A stretch of 64,000 nt of DNA from Gigaspora margarita (Eukaryota; Glomeromycota; Glomeromycetes; Diversisporales; Gigasporaceae). The position numbers and the translations under genes are program-made. This document shows, piece after piece, positions 31,562 through 42,768 of this stretch; position 1 is the stretch's first letter, and each line of letters starts with the position of its first letter. Below the pieces are notes generated by a model. That model worked only from the letters and a program-made list of their open reading frames with translations. It was not told where the DNA came from and searched no databases. The DNA lies in contig WTPW01001274.1 in assembly GCA_009809945.1 (NCBI GenBank), positions 62,703-126,702 of the forward strand. The letters run 5' to 3'.

Positions 31562-32404
31562 ATGTCAAATAATTTAATTGTAAAACCACTTGAAAAAAGG
31601 GACAATTCACCCGATATTATCCAAATAACTAATGATTTTAACCAATTATATTTAGAAAATAATAAGTCATTAAATTTTTATAGTGAAATTGTTAAAGAAT
31701 TATATAATTTATATAATGAACAAAGATCAAAATCCAAACATTCAGAACAAATAATTAATATATTGGATCAATTTTTAGTTAAAAAGAAACAAAACCCAGA
31801 TAAAATTATCAAGTGGTGCTTGGAAAATCAAATTAACCCAATGGCTCAAATAATTCTTGCAAGTTGTTATCGTTTTGGTAAATGGATTGAAAAGGATGAA
31901 AATAAAGCGTTTACTTATTATCAAAAGTCTGCTAATATGGAACTTGCTGAAGGAATATTTTGTGTTGGTGTTTGTTATGAGAAAGGAATTGGAGTTAAAA
32001 AGGATGAAGATCTGGCATTCAGTTATTATCAAAAGGCTGCTAATATGGGTCATACTTATGGAATAAATAATGTTGGTTGTTGCTATCATTTTGGAACTGG
32101 TGTTGATGTGAATGAACGAAAGGCATTTATTTATTATCAAAAGTCAGCCAAGATGGGTAATTCTGGTGGGTTAAATAATGTTGGATATTGTTATCATTAT
32201 GGAATTGGTGTTGAAAAGGATGAATATAAGGCATTTATTTATTACCAAAAGTCTGCCAAGATGGGTCATATTAATGGAATATCTAACATTGGTTATTGCT
32301 ATCTTTATGGGATCGGAGTTGAAAAAGATGAATATAAAGCCTTCATTAATTATAAAAAATCTGCTGAAATGCTTGATATAGCGTGTAATGTAATTTTTGT
32401 TTGA
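31562..32404 (+). CDS. Sel1-like repeat protein
   Basis: A 280-residue open protein in one exon with a favourable AAAAATG start. Residues 1-90 are a helical linker with FNQLYLENNKSLNFY and DQFLVKKKQNPDKIIKW; in arbuscular mycorrhizal fungi such linkers commonly follow a protein kinase domain, but none lies upstream here. Five consecutive 36-residue Sel1 repeats follow at 92-127, 128-163, 164-199, 200-235 and 236-271, with the usual pattern (G-YC--G-GV-KDE-KAF-YY-KSA-MG). Sel1 solenoids are protein-binding scaffolds; the ligand is unknown. Repeats 3-5 are very similar, also at DNA level (108-bp period), indicating recent repeat expansion. The end is nine residues after the last repeat. Family members are numerous in these fungi, so the exact orthologue cannot be named. 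Confidence 0.92.
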   Translation: MSNNLIVKPLEKRDNSPDIIQITNDFNQLYLENNKSLNFYSEIVKELYNLYNEQRSKSKHSEQIINILDQFLVKKKQNPDKIIKWCLENQINPMAQIILASCYRFGKWIEKDENKAFTYYQKSANMELAEGIFCVGVCYEKGIGVKKDEDLAFSYYQKAANMGHTYGINNVGCCYHFGTGVDVNERKAFIYYQKSAKMGNSGGLNNVGYCYHYGIGVEKDEYKAFIYYQKSAKMGHINGISNIGYCYLYGIGVEKDEYKAFINYKKSAEMLDIACNVIFV

Positions 32405-33859
32405 TTTTGTGACAAAAATCAGTTGAACTTTTCATAATTTAATTATCTCGATTAGATAATAAGAATTTTTTAATTGTACGGCTTTTCTTATCGAGAAACT
32501 AGAATGAAACCAATTTTAAAATAATAGGTTTGGCTGACTTTTAATGTAATCTATTAATACATGTCAAATTTAATCCTTACAGCTAATATGATGATCTATC
32601 TAATTATATCAAGAATTTATTTTGCCAAGAAATAAGTTTTCGTTGAGCTTTAAAAATATGTTCAAAAAGCAATCACACAGACTTTTTGTTACGAAAATAT
32701 TCTTTATAATAGGTGTTATCACCCATTGTAAATTTTTAAATAATTATCATGATTTTAAAGGGTGATTGTTTATAATGGAGTTATATAAACAAGTTAACAA
32801 AAGTTACATGTGATAAACTGCGTAGAAACAATAAAATCTGCTCGACAATTGACTGATATATCGTTGGCAATTTAGCGTCACATCTATAAATTCGACTAAC
32901 TCTATGAATAACCCATACCTTTTTCTAATACTGTAGCATCATTTCTAAAGATGAAGAACAATCTGATTATCGTTTAAGCAAAAAAAAACAACAACCCAGG
33001 ACTGTGATAGCTATTTTTATTGAGTCACTCTGGTTGATTAATATTTATTATGATTAAATTACTGGATTGTGGGCGCATCCAGTCACGTAAATGATGGTTA
33101 ACTTGTGATTAAATGTTATCATAATATTAATAATTAACGAGTAATAATTAAATAATGTGGGTGGAAGTAATTATTGTACTAAAAATGTGGCAATGATTGT
33201 ATAGTGGAATTTATAAATAAGAGTAAAAAATAGAGAAATTTAGATACATTTTTCCTAATAAAAACATCTTCAGTTTGTTTGTCTAAGTTTGTCGCTATCC
33301 TTATTCCCTATAAACAATAATAGAATAATTTGTTCGATCACTTTTGTGTTGACTCTGTGCCGGATTTTTTGCGTCGTTTACTCTATTTCGGTTAACCAGA
33401 TTGATTAATGAACACAATTCCAATTCTATATTCTATGCTGTAACAGGGGTTTTTAAATTTCGTCAAACATTCAAAAAAATTCTTAGAAAATAAAAAATGC
33501 TTTCACGATGCTAAATGCGCACTCTGATGAAATTTTAGATGGTGAAGGAGAACGTCCAATGTATTTTATGAAGAAACAAAAAGAAATTGATGCAGAAAAT
33601 CTGATGATAAATCCTCTGATGAAAATTAGGCCTCTAATAATTTAGAAGAAATTATTAAATGCATGAGTGGGATAAATTCCATCTATCAACGATGAAATTT
33701 ATTAAGTTTTACATATAACTAGAAATTACACGTGTGGGCGGCTTCGCACCGCAGGAGGTGTGATAATAGTATGTCGTTACTAATTATTGATAATTTGAAT
33801 TTTTTGAAGCATTTTAAATTTTTCCTTTTCTTGATGAAAATAAATACATCAGAAAAGTT
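32405..33859. other. Downstream intergenic DNA, no gene
   Basis: AT-rich, no supported reading frame. A compact GC hairpin, GGGCGGCTTCGCACCGC, is at about 33,738-33,754. No poly-A signal stands out beyond generic A/T-rich words. Confidence 0.5.
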
Positions 33860-33895
33860 GTTTTAAATATATATATCATATATAAATAAAAGTTA
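33860..33895 (+). repeat. Left stub of a 45-bp minisatellite
   Basis: ATATATATCATATATAAATAAAAGTTA matches the unit of the array at 35,255-35,560. The 1,357-bp foldback was inserted at a TA within the array, separating this stub. Confidence 0.7.
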
Positions 33896-35252
33896 TGGTC
33901 TGGTGCAAAAACCTTTGTACACCAAATAAAAATTAATAAAAAATTTTTTTGCATATAAACTTAATAATTTTTTTTAAAAAATATAATTTTTAGATTATGG
34001 GAAAGTTTATTATAGCTTTTATTTGATTATTTTATATAGAAAATAAAATATTTTATTAATAGCAACTTATTTCAATATTTATCAATTTAAAAAAATTGAT
34101 CAAAAATAGTATAGTTTAATTTAAAATCTATATACTGAGCTAAGTTTTCAAATTATAAAATAAAAACAAAATCATAAATTCTATTAAATAATATCTTTTA
34201 AATAAAAAAAGTTTAATTGCTGACCTGGATAAGATTGGCAGAATTTCTATATTAGAAATTGGGGTAAACTTCCTATATGTTAAAATCTGAGCGGAGTCAA
34301 ATAAAAAGTATTTTTTTTTATTAAGTTAATGACACATGTTGATTAATTGAAAGTTGTAGAGCTCGTCGAGACACATCTAACGGTGGTTAGATCATCCAGA
34401 TCGGCCCAGTAGATCGCGAGAAATTATTAAAAAACAATTGGCCGACTATATAAAATTTCTGTGTAAACAATGTTTACATAGAGATTTTACATAATCGGCC
34501 AATCGTTTTTTAATAATTTCTCGCGATCTACTGGGCCGATTTGGATGATCTAACCACCGTTAGATGCGTCTCAACGAGCTCTACAACTTTCAATTAATCA
34601 ACATGTGTCATTAACTTAATAAAAAAATACTTTTTATTTGACTCCGCTCAGATTTTAGCATATAATTAATATCATAGGAATTTTTACCCCAATTTCTAGT
34701 ATAGAAATTCTGCCAATCTTATCCAGGTCAGCAATTAAACTTTTTTTTATTTAAAAGATATTATTTAATAGAATTTATGATTTTGTTTTTATTTTATAAT
34801 TTTGAAAACTTAGCTTAGTATATAGATTTTAAATTAAACTATACTATTTTTGACAAATTTTTTAAATTGAATTGAATAATTTTGAAGCTTAATTTCTCTA
34901 TAACTTGTAATTCAAATTTAATAAAATTTATAAAGTTTATTTATTATATACACACCAAGGCGCTTGCGTAACACAAGCACGTTACACTGCATATTTTGTC
35001 TAAAAATAGCAAATATGTAATTTTTTTTCAACCCAACTTTTTTTATTATTTTTTAAATTAAAAAAGTTTTTTATTATTAATTATAAAAGTATAACTATAA
35101 TATAATAATAAAAATAATATAAATAATTAATTTAAAAGCTATTTTATTGAAATATAAAAAAATTATATATATACTATTAATAATTTATTAATTTTCAATT
35201 GTAGCAAAAAAATGGTTTAAATTTGGTGTACAAATGTTTTTGCACTGGACCA
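33896..35252. mobile_element. Non-autonomous Tc1/mariner-like foldback, 1,357 bp
   Basis: Ends TGGTCTGGTGCAAAAAC and the inverse TGGTCCAGTGCAAAAAC with TA on both sides (33,894-33,895; 35,253-35,254). The body (about 34,080-34,860) is a nearly perfect palindrome with arms near 390 bp, joined at about 34,467. The arms include GATCTACTGGGCCGATTTGG and GTTAGATGCGTCTCAACGAG. There is no coding frame. The TIR closely resembles that of the Tc1-like transposon at 43,256 (TGGGCTGGTGCAAAAATG), so the latter's transposase is a candidate mobiliser. Confidence 0.88.
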
Positions 35253-35254
35253 TA

Positions 35255-35560
35255 ATTATATATATATATGAAAATATACAAATAAAAGTTAATGATCTAT
35301 ATATAAAAAAATATATAAATATAAGTTAATTATCTATATATATGAAAATATATAAATAAAAGTTAATTATCTATATATATAAAAATATATAAATAAAGTA
35401 ATTATCTATATATATGAAAATATAGAAATAAATAAAAGTAATTATCTATATATATAAAAATATATAAATAAAAGTAATTATCTATATATATGAAAATATA
35501 TAAATAAATAAAAGTAATTATCTATATATATAAAAATATATAAATAAAAGTTAATTATTT
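35255..35560 (+). repeat. AT minisatellite, unit about 45-50 bp
   Basis: Six to seven copies of a unit like TAATTATCTATATATATGAAAATATATAAATAAAAG. Copies are nearly identical, with small length changes around AAATAAATAAA. Confidence 0.88.
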
Positions 35561-35906
35561 GAGATTTTTTATATGGCTCTCAGCCTTGGCATCTGCAATT
35601 CTAGTTCGTTTTTTTTTTAAATCATAAACGTCGATGGCAATTTTGTAAATGGTTTCTGACCTTGTTTTACTCAAATTTTTTTCAAATCTAATTTATATTT
35701 TGTTTATAATGTACTTCTCGTCCTTACACTTTTTTTTATTAAAACAACCAATTGTAAATAATATCATATCAGAATTAAGTCTTAATAATGTTTCATAATC
35801 ACACGGATATACGAAAATTTAATTAATAATGACTAGTTTGTATGCTTTATGTAACATTATATAAATACTACAAAAGCTTATCAGCTCACGTGTCTTAAGT
35901 GTGGCT
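35561..35906. other. AT-rich spacer, nothing seen
   Basis: No frame, repeat or motif that I can support. Confidence 0.4.
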
Positions 35907-35983
35907 GTAGATGCTGGTGAAATTAAATTCACCAATTTCACCAATTCAACATCTTTCACCAATTATTTTACCAGCATTTTTAG
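35907..35983. mobile_element. MITE family M2, copy 2 (77 bp)
   Basis: GTAGATGCTGGTGAAATTAA at the left, CCAGCATTTTTAG at the right, ACCAATTTCACC in the middle; flanks GTGTGGCT and GTGTGATC (six of eight). A shorter relative of 15,726-15,825. Confidence 0.65.
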
Positions 35984-36045
35984 GTGTGATCCAGATTATA
36001 GATTTTATAAACCAGATTCTTGCATAGGCAATTGTTATGTATAAC

Positions 36046-36187
36046 CAGGGTTGTAAAATTACAGTAATTTATAAAATTTGGCAGTAAGTTATCGGTAAGT
36101 TACCTTAAGTAATTTAAAGCAACTTATCTGTAACTTACCGGTATGTTACCGCCAAATTTTATAAATTACCATAATTTTACAACCCTG
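36046..36187. mobile_element. hAT MITE, 142 bp, TIR CAGGGTTGTAAAATTA
   Basis: Arms of about 37 bp are almost perfect inverted copies (through ATTTATAAAATTTGGC), flanks TGTATAAC and CGTATAAC (seven of eight). The body repeats GTAAGTTACCGGTAACTTA-type words. Between 36,275 and 36,572 further GTAAGTTAC words and an ACAACCCTA end suggest a second, more decayed member. Confidence 0.88.
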
Positions 36188-36760
36188 CGTATAACACAAG
36201 AAGAAATTGAAATTTTTATCTCTAGTAGAATTCAAACTCTTGATATGCCGCTTGGGGTTATTATATTGTTAAATTTCATGTAAGTTACATGTAATTTACG
36301 TCGTAAGGTATGTAATTATACGTATAAATTCAAAATAAAAATTTATAAAATTTGGCCTAAATTTTATACTATGATTTGGTTTTAATTGGTCATTTGTTTA
36401 GCCATTGAGGCTGAGTCAAGCTGATGTTAATGCTGGTAGAAATTGTCATATGATTTGGCCAACATTAATACCTATTTTGTAACTTACATATTGGCCCAGG
36501 TAAGTTACTGTTAACTTACCAGTTATCGTAATAGACTATGTAAAGTATGTTGTCAAATAAGTTATAACAACCCTAGGGATTATATATAAATTAAATTTTA
36601 CATAATTTTTTGCATAAATCTAAATAAAAGATTGTCAACTAATTTGATTTATAACATAATAGCAATATAAATTAAAACATGTTCTATAACTATTAGAGAT
36701 ATTTACTTTTTTAAAAGTGGATATTTATTAAACTTTAACTATATGTTTATGTTACTATAA
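36188..36760. other. Decayed relative of the CAGGGTTGT element, then AT-rich
   Basis: GTAAGTTACATGTAATTTACG (36,281) and GGTAAGTTACTGTTAACTTACC (36,499) with ACAACCCTAG at 36,567 look like the subterminal and right end of a larger hAT-like element whose left end is not clear. From 36,580 nothing is seen. Confidence 0.4.
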
Positions 36761-37007
36761 TAGGAGGTCAGCTAAAGCGGAGCGAGTTTTGAAAAATTAT
36801 TTAATTTAGTGTTTACTTAATATTAGGGTTAGAGTTAAGGTCATTTTGAGTTTATATTTAAAAGGGTATATTGGTAAAATTGCTTCCCTGACATTTTTTT
36901 ATTAATGCACAAAGTAGGTTTAGACTACCGTTTCTTGTGTTTTTCGTGTTTTTCTCTTTTTTCATTTCGATCATCAAAAACTTGTTCTGCTTTAACCTAT
37001 CTCTATA
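36761..37007. mobile_element. Family T element, TIR AGGTCAGCTAAAGCGGAGC
   Basis: Left TAGGAGGTCAGCTAAAGCGG; the right inverted end reads GAGATAGGTTAAAGCAGAAC. The core holds TTAGGGTTAGAGTTAAGG, then TGACATTTTTTTATTAATGCA and AAAGTAGGTTTAGAC. This is a third kind of TIR attached to a similar core. Confidence 0.6.
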
Positions 37008-37149
37008 ATAGTAATTAAATTTGTTACCAAATTTTTTTGCAATAATAAATATCGGAGATAATGCTAAATCAAATGATGCTGGATTTTAGTAGGCCTTATA
37101 GTTTCAAATCAAGACCCAAATTTCAGCATCATCCGATTTCAGCACCATC

Positions 37150-37830
37150 CTGACAATAAATATTTAGAATACAAACTAACTCTAACCAAATACTGTAACT
37201 ATTAAAATAGAGTAAATTAAGTAATAAAATTTGACGTCTAATAAAACGCACCTATGGTGTCATATATTATCTCAAAAATTAGACAATTAATTAACATAGA
37301 GTTTATTAGGAAAAATGTTCTATGCTCTCAAAAATCCTATCATAAATTCTAATGCTAACATAAAAAAGGTTTTGTATATTAAAATTGTATGGTCTAAAAA
37401 ATATAATAAAAAGATATGATAGGTAGAACACCATGGGTGCGGTTTATAATAATTGTAAAATTTTATAGCAATAATTTAATACAAAATAGTACAATTATGA
37501 CTATACTATAGTTATTAAAAAAAGTGAGCTCCATAAATGTCTTTTAACAATATACAATAAAATTATAAAAATTCTAATTTAATCTTAACGATTAGAAATT
37601 ATAAAAATTTTGATACAAACTATTTTAGATTTAATAATATATTATAATAAATAGATATTAAATAAGTTCTATAATATAATTTTATATAGTAGATATTATA
37701 ATAATTTCAATTCAAACAGAACTTATAATACAAGCTAATTTCAATATTAATTATGCACTCAGTTATTGAAACATTAAATAAGTTTTATAATAGAATTTAT
37801 TATAGTATAATTATAAGGATTTAAGAATTC
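37150..37830. repeat. Satellite B-like degenerate array
   Basis: Repeated words ATACAAACTAACTCTAACC, TAGTAGATATTATAATAATTTC, AAATAAGTTYTATAATAGAATTT place this with 14,200-16,310. Between 37,210 and 37,450 the similarity is weak. Confidence 0.55.
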
Positions 37831-37847
37831 CATGCACCCCCGCACAG

Positions 37848-38960
37848 TATGCATCCCTTAGTCGGCCAATCAAAATCGAGCATGTGCAATACATGCTTCA
37901 TTTCTTACAATCAGCCAATCACAATTGATTTTATAATTTTTTTTAAAAACTTTATTACTTTATTATTAATAATTAAAAAAAAATACTTGGATGTCATCTA
38001 TATACAACAAACCTCATCCATCAACCTGCTTCAATTAAAGAAACCCAACCACCCACCACTTAGTTTGAACAAGGATCAAAACCACCCACTGCCACATAAA
38101 GAAAGTGACAAAATAAGCAAAACTTGCCCAACAAAACTTCACAGGCAATGAAATTAGAAGCTCCAGTCCAAAGAACAACTCCAAAGAATGACCCCAAAGA
38201 ACAATGACTCCAAAAAGCAATGACTCAAAAAAACAATGACTTCAAAGAATAATGATTCTAAAATAGCAATGCCAAAGAAATCAATTAATTAGTAAATAAG
38301 AGTATTAAATAAAAAAATTACCAAGAATGATGTTATATCTAGACAAAACCTAACAACCAAAAAGAAAAAATATTTAGCAAACACAAGAATAAAAAACAAA
38401 AAAAAAAATATAAAGCCATACAAATAAAAAAATGAGAAAACTGTTTAAGACCACCTCTAGAAGAATATGAAATGTGCAAGACCACCTTCTCAAGAACATG
38501 AAGAAAGTACAAAAAAAAAGAAAAAAACTACCACATTCAAATGCTACAAGAATACCAAAGAAATATATAATGCTATTTCAGAAAACACATAAAGCCACAC
38601 AAAAAAAACAACTCTGGAAAAACAAAAAAACTTGCAAGACCACTTCTGGAAAAATGGAAAAAATAAGAAAAATGTGCAAGACTACCTTCTACAAGAACAC
38701 AAAGACACACAAAAATAAGAATACCAAAGAATTACTACTCCATAAGAGACACATAAGACCACTTTACAAAAATTGAACCTAGAAAAAAATCTAATAGCAA
38801 CAATGACACTATTGATGAACTTAAAATAACACTACCAACATTAGCACCAACAATAACACTGGTGACAACACCTACTAGCAATACTAATGATACCAATAAC
38901 AACACCAATAATGACACCAACTATGGCACCAAAACTGAAAAGCAACAAGCTAAAAAGAAA
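37848..38960 (+). repeat. Strand-asymmetric, A/C-rich degenerate tandem tract
   Basis: The plus strand is markedly poor in T and G for about 1.1 kb. Three sub-blocks: 15-bp-like CCAAAGAACAATGACT repeats (38,160-38,280), GCAAGACCACYTTCTRSAAGAA repeats (38,470-38,770), and ACACCAA/ACACTA repeats (38,800-38,940). Open frames of about 100 codons exist here, but their Lys/Thr-rich sequences simply mirror the repeats. The last block matches 1-180. Confidence 0.65.
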
Positions 38961-39235
38961 AAATTAGTAACAAAAGTCAACAAAAAAAATAAAAAAATAA
39001 TTATTTTAGATGATCATTATTTATATGTATGCATATAGGGGTCACAACTATGTTGGTGTATAAAAAACATTTTCTCTAATTATAATACATCTTGTTATTA
39101 GGATAGTAAAGTTTTGTAATAAAATATTTCAATAATAATTATCTCTTATTGTGTAAAGTAAGTTCAGAAAAATTTGCCTGCAAAAAGTTACATAATATTT
39201 TTAAAAAAATTTTTTATATAAAATTTGGATGTTGA

Positions 39236-39533
39236 TAAAGTGCACCACTAGTGTTCAACACCATATGTGTTTTGATCAATCAAAAATCATGAATTTGTAT
39301 AACATGAAGATCAGGTATAACATGAATTTTTGAAAAAATGGAAATTTTTCAAAATTCATCTATATCAAAAAAATTCTGTCTAAAAAACCTATCTTCACAT
39401 TCTAACAAAAAATTCTTTGTATAAACAAACTTTTAACCCAAAACTTAACATGAACTCTAACCCTAACCTAACATCAAAAAATTTTGCATATTATCATTTG
39501 TATTTACTAGTGTTGAACACCACAGGTATGATA
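39236..39533. mobile_element. Family T element
   Basis: Left CACTAGTGTTCAACACCA, right inverted TACCTGTGGTGTTCAACACTAG. Internally ATGAAGATCAGGTATAACATG, then the core in reverse orientation: AAAAATTCTTTGTATAAAC and AACTCTAACCCTAACCTAAC. Confidence 0.65.
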
Positions 39534-39628
39534 TATATATATTGTAAAATTTTATTTAATTTTTAATATAATATTAATTTAGATTTATATTTTGTTTTTA
39601 AATGAAAAATTATAATAAATAATCTGTT

Positions 39629-39978
39629 TTACTAAATCACACACTGGTGTTCAAGACTACAATGATTTTCACCAATCAAATTTTTTAAATGCAGTATAAT
39701 GTAAAGATCAGATGTAACAAAAATTTTTTTGTTTTGCTATTTTTTTAAAAAAATACCTTCTAACTCAAAATTTTATCTATGAAACCACCTTTTTTTTGAA
39801 AAAAAAACTTCTTATGAAATTTTACTATATACTATGCCTTACCCTACCCTAAAAATCAACTCTAACTTAACATTTATCAACTTTTAACTTTTGTTTATTT
39901 TTTTTGTTTATTTTTTTGATATTGATCTTCACATTATACTACATACTAGTATTGAACACCAGTAGTGTGATTTAGTAA
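39629..39978. mobile_element. Family T element, TIR TTACTAAATCACAC
   Basis: TIRs TTACTAAATCACACACTGG and the inverse TTACTAAATCACACTACTGG. Internally GTATAATGTAAAGATCAGATG and, inverted, TGATCTTCACATTATACTAC; the core in reverse has TTACCCTACCCTAAAAATC. Close relative of 39,236-39,533. Confidence 0.75.
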
Positions 39979-40184
39979 CACCATAAATAATTATATTTTT
40001 TATAAATTTATACAAGATAAAATTAATCTATTTTTATAAAATCAAAGAAAATAATTAAAGTTTTAAATTTAAAAAATTTTTTAAATATATATGGTCTTCA
40101 AATTATTATTAAACCTTTTATTTTAAATTTACTAAAAATAAAAAAATTATTTATATATATAAACATTATTCATAATATATTAAA

Positions 40185-40490
40185 AATTTTAACAGTGAAT
40201 AACTTTTGATCTACAGATCCTTTTGAATAATTTAACTATCAAAATAATTATCTCAGTAAGACAATTCTAATAAATCCAAAACCATTAAAATTTGATTACA
40301 GGATTCTAAATTTAATAAAAATTAGTACTAAAAATAAATTATTACCAATTTTGGGATTTTGTAATTGGATTTTAGTGATTTTTAGCTCATTAGAATTGTC
40401 TCACATAGCAATTATTTTGGTAGTTAAAGCATCTAAAATGGATCAGTGGATCAAAAGTTATTCATATTTAAATATTTGAATATTTTTGAT
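40185..40490. repeat. Foldback with TCTCAGTAAGACAATTCTAA core
   Basis: Arms pair AGTGAATAACTTTTGATCTA with the inverse of TGGATCAAAAGTTATTCATA, and AGACAATTCTAATAAATCC with the inverse of TAGCTCATTAGAATTGTCTC. The same family as 27,505-27,925. Confidence 0.75.
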
Positions 40491-41242
40491 ATAATGTTAT
40501 ATATAGATAAAAATATAATCTTTAGTTAGTAAAAATTGTTAATATGAAAATTTTAAAATTGATACTTTGCCAAAGTATTGTATAAATCTAACTGAATTAA
40601 TTTAAATATATTTTAGAGGGACTTCTCCTATCTACTTTTTTAGCAATTGTGCATAAAATAAATTTTGTAAGCAAATTTTCCTGCATAATATATTAAGAGA
40701 TAATAAAATATAATAATTCTAATATAAACTAGTATAAATAAAATAATACACTATAGTTATCAAAAAAGTGAATTAGTTATATAATAGTAAAATTTATAAT
40801 AACTTTGATGTAAATTAATCTAATATAGTATAATAACAAAATAGTAAATAAGAAAATTTTTATAATATAAATTTTATTAAATATAGTAAAATTTTTATAA
40901 ATATATCCTTTATAATTATATATTCTCTTTAATTATATACTCAAATATTAGTTTAAACATATACAAGCCCACTATAAATGTACTTTTTTTTATTGTTCTT
41001 TAAATATATACTATTAAATTTTGGTTCTATATGCATGCACTTATAGAGAGTTTATTGTATAAGGTAGTAGAATGTTATAAATAATTTTATTATTTCTATT
41101 GTTCCACTTTATTGATATAGCATAACTATCAAAATTATATAAAAACTTTTCTATACTATTGAACTTATCTTCTCTATAGTAAAATGGTTTTTTAATGTCT
41201 AAGTTATTCATGCTCAAATATAATATTGTGTCTTATCAACTA
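40491..41242. other. AT-rich with weak satellite B units
   Basis: Region 40,690-40,920 has ATAATTCTAATATAAACTAG and TAGTAAAATTTATAATAACTTTGATG words of satellite B. The rest is featureless, with no coding frame. Confidence 0.4.
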
Positions 41243-41393
41243 AGGGCTGTGTCATTAATCACCTGATTATTTTTTATCAGAGGTCTATCCCCTCCCTCTT
41301 TTTTAATATATATATAGTCAGGTTCTTATATGTAATTTCAACTTTTTTTACCCCCTCCCCCTCTAAAAAATCACCTGATTTTTGTCACTCCCC
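41243..41393. mobile_element. Small TIR element with pyrimidine runs
   Basis: AGGGCTGTGTCATTAATCACC at the left; AGGGGAGTGACAAAAATCAG reading in from the right. The body has CCCCTCCCTCTTTTTTA and TTTACCCCCTCCCCCTC. Related in layout to 42,769-42,931. Confidence 0.55.
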
Positions 41394-41719
41394 TAAGGAA
41401 ATTGCAATCTATTGTCAATATGCAATAAACTTTGTTTAACTAGGTTCTATTTGTTATAGGATTAAGTGATATAAAATCTGTCTTGAAAGAACACTTGCTT
41501 ATTTACTTTTTGTAACAGAAATTAGTATTTTATTTGCTTTATTAAATATGCCCTTGCATAAATGTAATAAAGAAGCTAACTGCTTTTCTATTTTTAAAGT
41601 AATTATTTATACCTCTTACAGACTATTACATTATATAATTATCACTCTAATATGGCTATTACTAATAGTATAGTTTATTTAACTTTATAATCTATACTTT
41701 GCTATTGTTATTATTTTGC
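41394..41719. other. AT-rich spacer, nothing seen
   Basis: No feature supported. Confidence 0.4.
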
Positions 41720-41727
41720 ATGGTTAC

Positions 41728-42024
41728 AGGACACTGGGCATCTCTCATATAGGTCATAACTGGGGTTTGGCCAATTTTGATCTAATTTGCTAAAAATAAC
41801 AAACCTATATTTTGTTTAATATCTCTTGATCTTGTAATCAGAATTGAATGAACTTTTTTTTGTTAGATGCGCCTCACTGAGAGCTTCATTTTAAAAAAAG
41901 TTCATTCAAATTGTACTACTAGATGCCAAGATAATTGCTAAAAACTTTTTTTTTGCTTCTTAAATTTTGGAGGGTTTTGCTAAAATGCATAATATATAAT
42001 CTCTGTACTAGATGTCCAGGTTCT
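41728..42024 (+). mobile_element. hAT-like MITE family M4, copy 1 (297 bp)
   Basis: Ends AGGACACTGGGCATC and inverse AGAACCTGGACATC; flanks ATGGTTAC (41,720-41,727) and ATAGTTAC (42,025-42,032), seven of eight. The body contains TAATCAGAATTGAATGAAC, GTTAGATGCGCCTCACTGAG and an inverted AGTTCATTCAAATT. Copy 2 lies at 44,539. Confidence 0.88.
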
Positions 42025-42352
42025 ATAGTTACTTTGATTATTATTATTACAATTACTAATGTAGCAATATAACAAAATAATATATTTTGGTACTAAACAA
42101 TTTTATTTAAAGAAAAAAGATAGAATCAATTAGTAAAATTTATAAAAGAATAGTATTTTGTATAATTTTATTAATAAATTTATTAAAACTATTTATTAAT
42201 ATTTTACTAAATGGGAATAGAAATTTGTTGCACTCATAACATATTGCACCCCATGATTCAACCAATCAAATTGCTCAATTTTGTAGAGAAAAAAATTTTT
42301 TTTTAAAAAACTAAAAATTTTACTAGTAAAATATAAAAATAAAGTTTATGTA

Positions 42353-42685
42353 ATTTGGCACATGTGTGTTGTAATGCACCTATCTGATCAACCAATCAGA
42401 TTGTAAGATCAGGTATAATATGAAATTGAAAAAATAGTGATGTTTCTAAAAAATCGCTTGTAGCTCAAAATTTTGCTTATGAAACTACCTTTTGCATCCT
42501 AACAAAAAAAATTTTTTACAAAATTTTGGGTTAGAACCTTTTGCTAAAATGCTCTACTCTAACTCTAATCTAATCTTAACATAACTAACTCTTACCCTAA
42601 CCCTAAACTAATAAATTAATTATTGTTTTATTCTTATGTTATACCAGAACTTATAAGGTGCATCACAACACATATGCGCCAAAAT
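42353..42685. mobile_element. Family T element, TIR TTTGGCACATGTGTGTTG
   Basis: TIRs of about 30 bp (through AATGCACC). Internally CAACCAATCAGATTGTAAGATCAGGTATAATATGA, then the reverse core: AGCTCAAAATTTTGCTTATG, TGCATCCTAACAAAAAAAAT and CTTACCCTAACCCTAAAC. Inserted in or next to the left arm of 42,204-54,682. Confidence 0.75.
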
Positions 42686-42768
42686 ATAATATTCTAAAAA
42701 TAAATAAGCAATAACAAGATATGTAGTGTAAAATTTTATTGAACAACTTTTTCTAAGTTACAAAGATA

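Noticed and set aside
31775-32140. 121-codon minus-strand frame
   Set aside because: Shadow of the Sel1 repeat gene on the opposite strand.
31838-32370. Regular 108-bp direct repeats that might suggest a CRISPR-like array
   Set aside because: They encode five Sel1 repeats in frame with no unique spacers; the genome is eukaryotic.
38474-38776. 100-codon Lys-rich frame
   Set aside because: Reflects the A/C-rich degenerate repeats; no start context or homology.
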